A stretch of 13,611 nucleotides of DNA. It comes from an uncultured Clostridia bacterium. GTDB taxonomy: Bacteria > Bacillota > Clostridia > TANB77 > CAG-508. The stretch lies in NCBI GenBank assembly GCA_944393455.1, contig CALYAH010000093.1, positions 1 to 13,611 on the forward strand, given 5' to 3'. Both the position numbers and the translations under genes were made by a program. Shown here piece by piece: positions 6,975 through 13,445 of this stretch; the first letter of the stretch is position 1; each line of letters opens with the position of its first letter. The notes beneath the pieces are model-generated. The model did no database searches, was not told the origin of the DNA, and worked only from the letters and a program-made list of their open reading frames with translations.

Positions 6975-7403
6975 TTATAAATATTTTTTTAATTGCTCAA
7001 CTGTATTTTCTTGAAATTTAACAAATTCATTTAAAATATTTTTTATTTCTGTATCACAATCAGGATTTTGATGCAATAATTTAACGCCTTCTATAATTCC
7101 CATATTAGTTCCTTGAAGCATCATTTCAGAAATTTTAGAATCACTTTTATCATTCATAGTATTCCATTCAATCATCATCCACCCCATTGCTTTTTGCATA
7201 GGATTTAATTCTTTTGGAAATTCGCCATATTTGCTTAATTGATTGTTTACTTTATTTAAAATTTCATTATATTTATTATATTGATATTGTAAATCTTGCC
7301 TTAAGTTGTTATCTTGTACTTTATCAGAAATATTAGAAATAGAATCCATTCCCATTTTAATTCCTTTGTTTACCTCAGTTAAAATGTATTCTTCATTATT
7401 CAT
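6975..7403 (-). CDS. Helical-bundle (ferritin-like/DUF2383-like) protein
   Basis: This encodes 142 aa. I use the ATG whose complement is at 7401-7403: AGGAGG stands 6 bases upstream, while the longer open frame to 7496 has no ribosome binding site. The protein is all-helical in appearance: NNEEYILTEVNKGIKMGMDS, a helix to about 45, GEFPKELNPMQKAMGWMM, DKSDSKISEMMLQGTNMGII, then NILNEFVKFQENTVEQLKKYL. Spacing and the MLQGTNMGIIEG segment recall PA2169/DUF2383-type four-helix bundles, but no clear iron-ligand set is visible, so the assignment is tentative. It is divergent from the Dps gene and convergent with apt. A candidate promoter lies at 7453-7481 on the minus strand. Confidence 0.7.
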   Translation of the reverse strand: MNNEEYILTEVNKGIKMGMDSISNISDKVQDNNLRQDLQYQYNKYNEILNKVNNQLSKYGEFPKELNPMQKAMGWMMIEWNTMNDKSDSKISEMMLQGTNMGIIEGVKLLHQNPDCDTEIKNILNEFVKFQENTVEQLKKYL

Positions 7404-7452
7404 ATTATACCTCCTATAAAATTTTTTATTAGTATAACCGAAATAAGAATAT

Positions 7453-7481
7453 TTTATAAAAGTAAATCCATTTATATTCAA
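7453..7481 (-). promoter_or_regulatory. Candidate promoter of the helical-bundle gene
   Basis: On the minus strand, TTGAAT (7476-7481) and TATAAA (7453-7458) are separated by 17 bases, about 50 bases upstream of the start codon. The region is very AT-rich, so chance matches are likely. Confidence 0.4.
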
Positions 7482-7565
7482 AATATAAGAATACAAAATT
7501 TAAGTGAATAAATTATAAAAATTGAGGGTAGAATGTATTTAAAATATATAAAGGAGAGAAGTAAA

Positions 7566-8006
7566 ATGGAAAAAATAATAAAAGATTTAAATACATTTTT
7601 ATCAGATTTAAATGTATTTTATAGAAAATTACAAAACTATCATTGGAATGTTTATGGGAAAGACTTTTTTGTATTGCATGCGAAATTAGAAGAATATTAT
7701 GACGAAATAAATGAACAGATTGATGAAATAGCAGAACATATTTTGATGTTAGGAAATCAGCCCTTAGGAACAATGCAAGATTATCTGAATAATACTTGTA
7801 TACAAGAAGCAAAAAATGAAAAAATAAAAGATTATACTATTTTTGAAAATGTAATAAAGGACTATGAAACTTTATTAAATAAGGTTACTGAAATTAAGAA
7901 ACAGGCAGATGAACAGAATCTATATGCTACATCTAGTTTGATGGATGAATATATTTCTGATTATATGAAGGTTTTATGGATGTTAAAGCAAAGTTTGGAA
8001 AAATAG
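7566..8006 (+). CDS. dps: Dps-like mini-ferritin
   Basis: Dps proteins form dodecamers that oxidise and store iron and protect DNA from peroxide. The protein has 146 aa from ATG 7566, chosen because AAGGAG stands 9 bases upstream. The inter-subunit ferroxidase set is present: H26 (NYHWNVYG), H38 and E42 (LHAKLEEYYDEI), D53 and E57 (IDEIAEHI). The C-terminal part has the usual two helices (YETLLNKVTEIKKQADEQN; TSSLMDEYISDYMKVLWML). No long basic N-terminal tail is seen, so DNA binding is uncertain. It is divergent from another helical-bundle gene, and a perfect palindromic terminator starts at the base after its stop codon. I found no clear PerR box. Confidence 0.88.
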   Translation: MEKIIKDLNTFLSDLNVFYRKLQNYHWNVYGKDFFVLHAKLEEYYDEINEQIDEIAEHILMLGNQPLGTMQDYLNNTCIQEAKNEKIKDYTIFENVIKDYETLLNKVTEIKKQADEQNLYATSSLMDEYISDYMKVLWMLKQSLEK

Positions 8007-8040
8007 AAATTTCGTAGAGTTTCTTACTCTACGAAATTTT
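8007..8040 (+). terminator. Perfect palindromic terminator after dps
   Basis: A 14-bp perfect stem (8007-8020 AAATTTCGTAGAGT with 8026-8039) has a 5-nt loop and ends in T's. Its arms carry the TTCGTAGAGT core also found in the inverted repeat at 1402-1592. Confidence 0.8.
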
Positions 8041-8098
8041 ATATAATGAATTATAACATTTAGTATATATTGTATTAGTAGACGGAATCATAGGTGTT

Positions 8099-8479
8099 AT
8101 GTTTGGAGCAACTATATTTTATGCTTTTGAAGAAGAAAACAATGATAATAATTTTAGTAAAAGACTTAAAAATAAGAACAAAAAGGAAATAATAAGAAGT
8201 TGTATAATAATATTATTAGCAACAATAATAACATCTATGAATCAGTATGAAATTATGCCGATTAAAATATCAAAATCAATAATTGGCACATTTTCATCAG
8301 AAGAGGAGTTTAAGGAAGTAGTAAAAAATGGGTGTTATACACATTTATATATTTACAGAATGGAAGATACGGTAAAAGAACAATTAAAGAATTTGGTTGA
8401 AGATGCTTATATAGGAAATGACATATTATACAAAATAAATGAAATAAATGGACAAATATTTTTAGAAAGAGTAGAATGA
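8099..8479 (+). CDS. Small membrane protein of unknown function, 5' end unclear
   Basis: This encodes 126 aa from the first ATG, but the frame is open back to 8057. The extra residues LVYIVLVDGIIGV complete a hydrophobic helix (with MFGATIFYAF), so the ATG at 8099 is probably internal. There is no good start codon with a ribosome binding site upstream: the ATG at 8046 (NYNI, then TAG) would need a one-base change to enter this frame. A second hydrophobic helix is at IIRSCIIILLATIITSM, followed by a ~75-residue soluble domain (SSEEEFKEVVKNGCYTHLYIY). I do not recognise a family. The missing start, just after a terminator, suggests a truncated or frameshifted gene, or a non-standard start such as ATT 8069. 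Confidence 0.45.
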   Translation: MFGATIFYAFEEENNDNNFSKRLKNKNKKEIIRSCIIILLATIITSMNQYEIMPIKISKSIIGTFSSEEEFKEVVKNGCYTHLYIYRMEDTVKEQLKNLVEDAYIGNDILYKINEINGQIFLERVE

Positions 8480-8515
8480 TATTAAGTTAGCTTTATATAA
8501 AATGTGGTGAGAGAG

Positions 8516-9187
8516 TTGAAAAAAGAAATTGTTATACTAATACCTGCATATAATCCGAGCGAAGAATTGATAAAGTTGGTTAGGGACTTAAAAAAAAGTT
8601 ATAAAATTATAGTTGTAAATGACGGTTCAGAAAGCAGAAGGTATTTTGAAGAGATAAAAAAAGATTGCAAAATATTAGAACATAATAGAAATAAGGGGAA
8701 AGGCAGAGCTTTAAAAACAGGGTTTAGGTATGTTATAAAAAATTATCATGATGTCATAGGAGTAGTAACGGTAGATGCAGATGGCCAACATGAAATTCAA
8801 GACATTTATAAAATTTGTGAAGTATTTCAAAAACAAAAAGATATGTTAATATTGGGAAAAAGAAATTTTAATGTAAAAGGAATACCGTTAAGGAGTAGAA
8901 TGGGAAATAAGATGATAAGTAAAATCATTGAAAAAAAGGCAAAAAGAAGTATAGAAGATACACAAACAGGATTAAGAGCTATCCCAATAAAGTATTTAAA
9001 GGATTTTGAAAAAATAGATGGAGAGAGATTTGAATATGAGACAAATATCTTATTATATTGTATTAAGAAAAAAATAGACATACTTGAGATTACTATAAAA
9101 ACAGTTTATAAGAATAAAAACAAGGCAAGTCATTTCAGAATATTAAAAGATTCAATAAATATATATAAGCAAGTAAGAAAGAGTTAA
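8516..9187 (+). CDS. DPM-like family 2 glycosyltransferase
   Basis: This encodes 223 aa. I start it at TTG 8516, since GGTGA (8506-8510) stands 5 bases upstream, the same spacing as at hrcA; an upstream GTG (8504) is possible. GT-A fold motifs in order: IPAYNPSEELIKLVRDL, IVVNDGS, NKGKGRALKTGF, the metal-binding VDADGQHEI, LGKRNF, EDTQTGLRAIP, and the C-terminal FEYETNILLYCIKKKIDI with ITIKTVY. This combination is typical of the dolichol-phosphate-mannose-synthase-like GT2 subgroup, which often transfers sugars to undecaprenyl phosphate for wall glycopolymers. No C-terminal membrane helices (GtrA-like) are present, so a partner would be needed for membrane attachment. The sugar is unknown. 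It is followed by a strong terminator. Confidence 0.85.
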   Translation: MKKEIVILIPAYNPSEELIKLVRDLKKSYKIIVVNDGSESRRYFEEIKKDCKILEHNRNKGKGRALKTGFRYVIKNYHDVIGVVTVDADGQHEIQDIYKICEVFQKQKDMLILGKRNFNVKGIPLRSRMGNKMISKIIEKKAKRSIEDTQTGLRAIPIKYLKDFEKIDGERFEYETNILLYCIKKKIDILEITIKTVYKNKNKASHFRILKDSINIYKQVRKS

Positions 9188-9218
9188 GAAAAACTTGAAA
9201 AAATCAAATAAAAGTGAT

Positions 9219-9265
9219 AAACTACAAATGCAATAATCTTTAATTGCATTCGTAGTTTTTTTTCA
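9219..9265 (+). terminator. Intrinsic terminator after the glycosyltransferase gene
   Basis: A 16-bp stem with one mismatch pairs 9219-9234 (AAACTACAAATGCAAT) with 9243-9258 (ATTGCATTCGTAGTTT). The loop is 8 nt and a run of T's follows. Confidence 0.85.
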
Positions 9266-9388
9266 TTTTTTTAATTCAAGAAATTAGATCAAAATATTCC
9301 AAAAAAAGTAATAAAGAGAAAGAAGGAGATAATTAAAGGAAAATAAAGTAAAGATTATAAAAAATGCTATTTTACTATAAGATAAAAA

Positions 9389-9417
9389 TTGACTTAAAGA
9401 TAAAAAAGAAATATAAT
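9389..9417 (+). promoter_or_regulatory. Promoter-like sequence before the Rpn-family gene
   Basis: TTGACT (9389-9394) and TATAAT (9412-9417) have a 17-base spacer. Transcription would start near 9424, inside the AGGAG that serves TTG 9433, leaving almost no leader. Either the transcript has a very short leader or the real promoter lies upstream. Confidence 0.45.
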
Positions 9418-9432
9418 GAAAGGAGAAAAAAC

Positions 9433-10518
9433 TTGAAAGGATATACTTATCAAGATTATTTAGAGTACAAACAATTAAAAAACAAAAAGTTACAGCTAAT
9501 GGAAGATGGTGTTGAATATGAACTTAATATTAAGAAACATACAAGAGACAAAATTTTTAAAGAAATTTTAGATAATAAAAAGGAGGCAATCAAACTTATT
9601 AATTATTGTCTTCAACTAGATAGAAATAAATTCAAAGAAGAAGATATAGAAAAATATAATAGAAAATTTATTTTACCGGAATTAGAAAATAGAGAATCAG
9701 ATATTATATATAAATTAAAAGGAAAATCGATATTCTTTTTAATTGAACACCAAAGCAAAGTGGATTATTCTATGCCAGTTAGAATACTAGAATATAGTAT
9801 GGAAATTATAAGAAGTGCTACAAGTAAAGAAAAAATGAAAAATAAAAAAGAAGTTATAGCAAATGTTTATCAAATTGTATTATACACAGGAAAAGTAAAA
9901 TGGACAGCAGCAAGATCTATTGAACAAAGACAAGAAAGAGTAGAAGGTAGCCCAAACATGTTATCAAATCGATATTATTTGTTAGACATAAATGATTATA
10001 CAAAAGAACAATTAATGAAAGCAGATAGTATTTTGTCAAAGGCAATGTTATTAGAAAAACTATACAAACCAGAAGAAATATTTAAAGCAATAAAGGAAAT
10101 AACGAGTAGAAATTTGGATGCTGATGATAGGTATTTTTTAGAACTTATTATAATTTATCTTTTACCAAAGAAGATTGGAGTAGAGAAAGCAAAAGAAATT
10201 TTACAGGAATTAAATAAGGAAGGAGAGGATAGTATGTTTTTAGATATATTAGCGGATTATTTTGATGAAAAAGAAGCACAAGCAGTAAAAAGAGGAACAG
10301 AACGAGGAATGAAACAAGGAATGAAACAAGGAATAAAACAAGGAATGAAACGTGGAATGGAACAAGGAATGGAATGTGGAATAAAGGAAACAACAAATAA
10401 ATTTATTACTGAGATGCTAAAAAATAAAGTAGATGAAAATTTTATAAAGAAAATAACTAAAATAGGAGACAAAGAATTAGAGCAAATAAAGAAAGAATTC
10501 GAAAATAAAAAAATATAA
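9433..10518 (+). CDS. Rpn/YhgA-like PD-(D/E)XK nuclease family protein
   Basis: This encodes 361 aa from TTG 9433, preceded by AGGAG at 9421-9425; the longer frame to ATG 9364 lacks a ribosome binding site. The N-terminal half has the pattern of Rpn (recombination-promoting nuclease, formerly 'YhgA-like putative transposase') proteins: the KHTRDKIFKEILDNKKEA helix, the acidic strand ENRESDIIYKLKGKSIFFL with D as likely active-site residue, and IEHQSKVDYSMPVRILEYSM giving the E-x-Q that replaces the usual E-x-K. The C-terminal part ends in about seven GMKQ-type four-residue repeats (residues ~288-317) and a helical tail. In this family the C-terminal tail is variable and often repetitive. It is flanked by terminators on both sides as a single-gene unit. 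Activity (DNA cleavage, recombination or defence) is inferred from family. Confidence 0.75.
   Translation: MKGYTYQDYLEYKQLKNKKLQLMEDGVEYELNIKKHTRDKIFKEILDNKKEAIKLINYCLQLDRNKFKEEDIEKYNRKFILPELENRESDIIYKLKGKSIFFLIEHQSKVDYSMPVRILEYSMEIIRSATSKEKMKNKKEVIANVYQIVLYTGKVKWTAARSIEQRQERVEGSPNMLSNRYYLLDINDYTKEQLMKADSILSKAMLLEKLYKPEEIFKAIKEITSRNLDADDRYFLELIIIYLLPKKIGVEKAKEILQELNKEGEDSMFLDILADYFDEKEAQAVKRGTERGMKQGMKQGIKQGMKRGMEQGMECGIKETTNKFITEMLKNKVDENFIKKITKIGDKELEQIKKEFENKKI
10294..10383 (+). repeat. 12-bp in-frame tandem repeat (GGAATGAAACAA type)
   Basis: About 7.5 units start at 10294, 10306, 10318, 10330, 10342, 10354, 10366 and 10378. Each encodes G-M/I/T-K/E-Q/R/C. Three units around 10306-10341 are almost identical, pointing to recent slippage; outer units are diverged. 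The period of 12 keeps the frame, so copy number can change without breaking the gene. Confidence 0.85.
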
Positions 10519-10603
10519 AAAACAATTAATTTATGGCAATTATTGTGAGCATAAGATACATATATAATAAGTACACTTTACTATAATCAAAGATAATATA
10601 TAG

Positions 10604-10635
10604 AACAGCTTTATTAAAAATAAGGCTGTTTTTTA
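10604..10635 (+). terminator. Intrinsic terminator after the Rpn-family gene
   Basis: A 12-bp stem pairs 10604-10615 (AACAGCTTTATT) with 10619-10630 (AATAAGGCTGTT), with one wobble and a 3-nt loop. T's follow. Confidence 0.85.
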
Positions 10636-10658
10636 TTCACAAAAAATTCACAAAAATT

Positions 10659-10685
10659 TTAGCAGAAAGTATTGACAAGTGCTAA
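10659..10685 (+). promoter_or_regulatory. Upstream CIRCE-like HrcA operator, overlapping the -35 box
   Basis: TTAGCAGAA, nine bases, AAGTGCTAA. The CIRCE consensus is TTAGCACTC-N9-GAGTGCTAA: the outer six bases of the left arm and eight bases of the right arm fit, while the inner bases diverge. It covers the -35 box TTGACA (10672-10677), where HrcA would block RNA polymerase. Confidence 0.6.
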
Positions 10686-10698
10686 AATCGGGTATAAT
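10672..10698 (+). promoter_or_regulatory. Promoter of the hrcA-grpE-dnaK cluster
   Basis: TTGACA (10672-10677) and TATAAT (10693-10698) are separated by 15 bases. Both boxes are consensus, but the spacer is two bases shorter than usual. The promoter is flanked and overlapped by two CIRCE-like operators. Confidence 0.65.
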
Positions 10699-10708
10699 AT
10701 ATAAAAGG

Positions 10709-10735
10709 TTAGCAAAAGAACAACGAGAGTGCTAA
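10709..10735 (+). promoter_or_regulatory. Downstream CIRCE-like HrcA operator
   Basis: TTAGCAAAA, nine bases, GAGTGCTAA. The right arm is a perfect CIRCE half site; the left arm matches at its first six bases. It lies just after the -10 box and so in the 5' leader, the usual CIRCE position. It starts 50 bases after the first operator. Confidence 0.75.
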
Positions 10736-10776
10736 AAAGAAAAACTAGCAATTAGAAACTAAAAGAGGTGAAAAAA

Positions 10777-11784
10777 TTGTTAGATGATAGAAAGAAAAAA
10801 GTACTACAAGCAATTGTAGAAGAATATGTTAACACAGCAGAGCCAGTAAGTTCAAATGCACTAACTAAAACCCATGGGTTAGACTATAGTAGTGCAACCA
10901 TTCGTAATGAAATGGCAGACTTAGAGAAAAAAGGATACCTAGATAAAACACATACATCAAGTGGAAGAGTGCCATCAGCAAAAGGATATAGATATTATGT
11001 TGATGAACTGTTAAACGACAATGATATTAGTTTAGAAGAAATTAAATATATAAGTGATAAACTAGAAACAAAAGTAAATGAAATAGAAGATTTAACAAAA
11101 ATAACAGCTAATACTATTTCGGAAGTAACGCATTATACAACAGTATCTATCGGACCAAAAACAATGAGTCAACTAATTGAAGAAATTAAATTTGTCTTAT
11201 TAGGAACAAGGATGATAATGGCAGTTATTTTAACAGATACAGGGTTAGTTAAGGAAACTGTTATAAAATTTGATGAAGATATAAGTGAAAAGCAAGTAGA
11301 AACAATGAATTATATGTTTAATAAAAAGTTAAAAGGACAGCCAATTGAAACAATAAACAGACCATTAGAAGAATATTTATATGATGAAATGACGTATAGC
11401 GTAAATGTAATTAAACCGATTATTGAACAAATAAAAAAGGTATTAGAGGAAGATAATAAAATCTATTTGGAAGGTACTAATAAAGCATTTGATTTACCAG
11501 AATTTAATAGTTTAGAAGTAGCAAAAAATTTTGTTAACATATTAGATACAAAAGAACTAGTTGCTGATATGTTGAATTCAGGATTTGCAGAAGATATTAA
11601 AGTCTATATCGGAGAAGAAAATGAGCAAGAACAATTAAAAGATTTTAGTGTTGTAACTTTTAAACATAAAGTAAATGGAAAAGATTTGGGAACAATTGGA
11701 ATTATTGGTCCTAAAAGAATGGATTATTCAAAAGTTATTTCAGTTATGAAATATATAAATCAAAAATTAAATGGTGAAAAATAA
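10777..11784 (+). CDS. hrcA: Heat-inducible transcription repressor HrcA
   Basis: HrcA binds CIRCE and represses chaperone operons until unfolded protein titrates its folding partner GroE. I start it at TTG 10777 (LDDRKKKVLQAIVEEYVN as the family begins), with GAGGTGA ending 5 bases upstream; the in-frame GTG at 10768 is part of that ribosome binding site. The protein has 335 aa, the normal length. The N-terminal winged helix is seen in NTAEPVSSNALTKT, ATIRNEMADLEKKGYLDK and HTSSGRVPSAKGYRYYVD. The middle and C-terminal GAF-like dimerisation region includes VSIGPKTMSQ and ends GTIGIIGPKRMDYSKVISVM. It is the first gene of a cluster under two CIRCE-like sites, so it should regulate itself. Confidence 0.95.
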   Translation: MLDDRKKKVLQAIVEEYVNTAEPVSSNALTKTHGLDYSSATIRNEMADLEKKGYLDKTHTSSGRVPSAKGYRYYVDELLNDNDISLEEIKYISDKLETKVNEIEDLTKITANTISEVTHYTTVSIGPKTMSQLIEEIKFVLLGTRMIMAVILTDTGLVKETVIKFDEDISEKQVETMNYMFNKKLKGQPIETINRPLEEYLYDEMTYSVNVIKPIIEQIKKVLEEDNKIYLEGTNKAFDLPEFNSLEVAKNFVNILDTKELVADMLNSGFAEDIKVYIGEENEQEQLKDFSVVTFKHKVNGKDLGTIGIIGPKRMDYSKVISVMKYINQKLNGEK

Positions 11785-11803
11785 AAAAGAAAGAAGGTAT
11801 AAA

Positions 11804-12313
11804 ATGTCAGAGAAAGAAAAAGATAGAAATGAAGAAATAGAAAAAAATCAAAAAGAAGCCAAAAAAGAAAAGAAACATGACGATATGGTACCTAAACAAG
11901 ATTATGACGAACTAGATGACAGATATAAAAGGATTTTGGCTGAATTTGAAAATTACAAAAAAAGAAGTAATAAAGAAAGAGAAAGTTTATATAACTCAAT
12001 TCTTTCAGACGTTGTAGAAGTAATACTTCCAGTAGTAGATAATCTAGAAAATGCGGCAAAGGTGGAAACAACAGATGAAAATTATAAACAGGGAGTAGAA
12101 CTAGTATTAAAACAATTTAAAGATGTTTTGGCAGCAAAAGGAGTGGAAGAAATTCAGGCTTTAGGAGAAACTTTTGATCCAGAATTACACGAGGCAGTAA
12201 GCAGTGTACAAGATGATACAAAAGGTGAAAAAGAAATTGTTCAAGAATATAGAAAGGGATATAAAATTGGCTCAAAAATTATTAGACATTCTATGGTAGT
12301 TGTGGCAAATTAA
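11804..12313 (+). CDS. grpE: Nucleotide exchange factor GrpE
   Basis: GrpE releases ADP from DnaK in the chaperone cycle. I start it at ATG 11804, with GAAGG 6 bases upstream; a longer frame begins inside hrcA but has no support. The protein has 169 aa. It has an acidic/basic low-complexity N-terminus (to about 35), then a long coiled-coil helix (YDELDDRYKRILAEFENYKK), the family signature region (ILPVVDNLENAAK, KQGVELVLKQFKDVLAAKGV) and the C-terminal beta domain (FDPELHEAVSSV, EYRKGYKIGSKIIRHSMVVV). It follows hrcA by 19 bases and no terminator separates it from the next genes. Confidence 0.95.
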   Translation: MSEKEKDRNEEIEKNQKEAKKEKKHDDMVPKQDYDELDDRYKRILAEFENYKKRSNKERESLYNSILSDVVEVILPVVDNLENAAKVETTDENYKQGVELVLKQFKDVLAAKGVEEIQALGETFDPELHEAVSSVQDDTKGEKEIVQEYRKGYKIGSKIIRHSMVVVAN

Positions 12314-12368
12314 AACAATTACAAGTAGCAATTTTCACATTTTTATTCATTTATAGATAGGAGTAAAT

Positions 12369-12569
12369 ATGGAAATAATAGTAGAAATTATTTGGATAAT
12401 GTTATCACTAATATTTTCCTTTATCATTAATTATGTATATACAAAAATCAATCATAAAGAGCATAAAATTTCTTCATTTTTAATTATATTTGCAGTATTA
12501 GTGATTTATGGATTTTTGACAATGCAAGCTGGAAATGTTACTTCAGGGCAAGTAGAATTAATGGTATAG
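12369..12569 (+). CDS. Small two-helix membrane protein A
   Basis: This encodes 66 aa with TAGGAG about 6 bases before the ATG. There are two hydrophobic helices (about residues 4-24 and 36-53) joined by a short charged loop, YTKINHKEHKISS. No family is recognised. It resembles the next small protein (INYVYTKI against INYMYCKK, and FLIIFAVLVI against FMIIFSIILL), so the two are tandem paralogues. Both lie inside the grpE-dnaK interval with no terminator before them, so they are probably co-expressed with the chaperone genes. Confidence 0.6.
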   Translation: MEIIVEIIWIMLSLIFSFIINYVYTKINHKEHKISSFLIIFAVLVIYGFLTMQAGNVTSGQVELMV

Positions 12570-12582
12570 AAAGGAATTTATT

Positions 12583-12780
12583 ATGGTAGCAGTAGGAAAA
12601 TTTATTTTAAGTCTTATATTGAGAGTTATTTTTACAATAATTGCATTTGTAATAACTGTTTTAATTAATTATATGTATTGCAAAAAAACAAATGAGGAAT
12701 TTACATTTGCAAAATTTATGATAATATTTTCAATAATATTACTTTGTAGTTTACCAATGTATTTTACATATGTCATGTAA
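12583..12780 (+). CDS. Small two-helix membrane protein B (paralogue of A)
   Basis: This encodes 65 aa. AAAGGAA directly follows the stop of protein A, 8 bases before this ATG. It has a short N-terminus, a long first helix (about residues 6-31), the loop YCKKTNEEFTFAK and a second helix to the end. Loop position and INYMY/FMIIF motifs match protein A. Function unknown. Context (between grpE and a CYTH-domain gene) suggests an operon passenger, possibly acting as a homo- or hetero-oligomer in the membrane. Confidence 0.6.
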   Translation: MVAVGKFILSLILRVIFTIIAFVITVLINYMYCKKTNEEFTFAKFMIIFSIILLCSLPMYFTYVM

Positions 12781-12812
12781 GATACAATTAAATGGAAAAG
12801 AGTGTGGAATAT

Positions 12813-13320
12813 TTGAAACAAGAAATAGAAAAAATATGCAGTAAAATATTTTTCTGAAAATTTTAAAATAACAAATATATTGGATATAGAACAAGCATTT
12901 ATATATAAAGATGCAAAAACAGTGATTAGAATTCGAAAAATGCGAGATAAAAAGTCTGATGATATAAAATATATTTATACAGTTAAAACAAAAGGAGACA
13001 TAGCGTATCATAAGGATTCTACTGTGGCAAATGCATATGAAATAGAAAGTTATATTCAGGAAGAAGAGTTTAATGAATTCATAAAAAATAGAATCAGTAG
13101 CATAATAGGAAAGACAAGAATGATTATACCAATAGAAGATAACTTAAAGGTAGAAATGGACATATATAAAGATTACTTACAAGATTTAATAACAGCAGAA
13201 GTAGAATTTCCAAATGAAGATATAGCAAATACTTTCCAAAAGCCAGAATGGCTAGGAGAAGAAATGCAATATGGAGAGTTATCGAATTGGAGATTATCTA
13301 ATATGACAAAAGAAGAATGA
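12813..13320 (+). pseudogene. CYTH-domain (inorganic triphosphatase-like) protein, frameshifted near its N-terminus
   Basis: CYTH proteins (inorganic triphosphatase, ThTPase and CyaB types) fold as tunnels that bind polyphosphates with two metals. The family N-terminus ExExK is visible as KQEIEK in one frame and continues as KYAVKYFSENF in the +1 frame, so the break lies in the A-run at 12829-12834. The rest is intact: AFIYKDAKTVIRIRKM, YIYTVKTKGD, ISSIIGKTRMIIPIEDN, VEMDIYKDYLQDLITAEVEF and PEWLGEEMQYG, all typical. The unshifted frame stops at TGA 12855-12857. The start may be TTG 12813 or ATG 12792. In the downstream frame the first usable start is TTG 12880, which would lose the ExExK metal site. 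It could be a pseudogene, a sequence error in the homopolymer, or expressed by slippage. Confidence 0.65.
12829..12834 (+). other. A-run where the CYTH reading frame breaks
   Basis: Six A's follow G 12828. Eight would give the full E-I-E-K-K-Y; five would give E-I-E-K-Y in the same downstream frame. The family motif favours loss of two A's. Confidence 0.5.
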
Positions 13321-13398
13321 ATGAAAAAAACAACAAAAGAAACTTTAGAAAACAATCGAAAAATCATTCTTGATTTAAAAAAGAATGACAACATATGA
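13321..13398 (+). CDS. Possible 25-aa ORF between the CYTH gene and dnaK
   Basis: The ATG directly follows the CYTH stop codon (TGA ATG AAA). The peptide is charged (MKKTTKETLENN, then RKIILDLKKNDNI) and could form one amphipathic helix. Only a weak AAGAAGAA stands upstream. It may be translated by coupling or be a chance frame. Confidence 0.25.
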   Translation: MKKTTKETLENNRKIILDLKKNDNI

Positions 13399-13445
13399 AA
13401 GGTATTAATTTTAAAAATATAAATTTAATTTAGGAGGAATTGAAA

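Noticed and set aside
7522..7550. TTGAGG-N17-TATATA promoter before dps
   Set aside because: Transcription would start beyond the ribosome binding site at 7551-7556, so it cannot serve dps.
7404..7565. PerR box between the helical-bundle gene and dps
   Set aside because: A weak palindrome around 7415-7433 exists, but it does not fit TTATAATNATTATAA well and the region is too AT-rich to call.
10294..10383. CRISPR-like repeat array
   Set aside because: The repeats are 12 bp, directly abutting, in frame within a protein gene and have no spacers.
10148..10472. Minus-strand repetitive frames across the 12-bp repeat
   Set aside because: Shadows of the GMKQ-type repeat in the Rpn-like gene; their repetitive sequence simply mirrors it.
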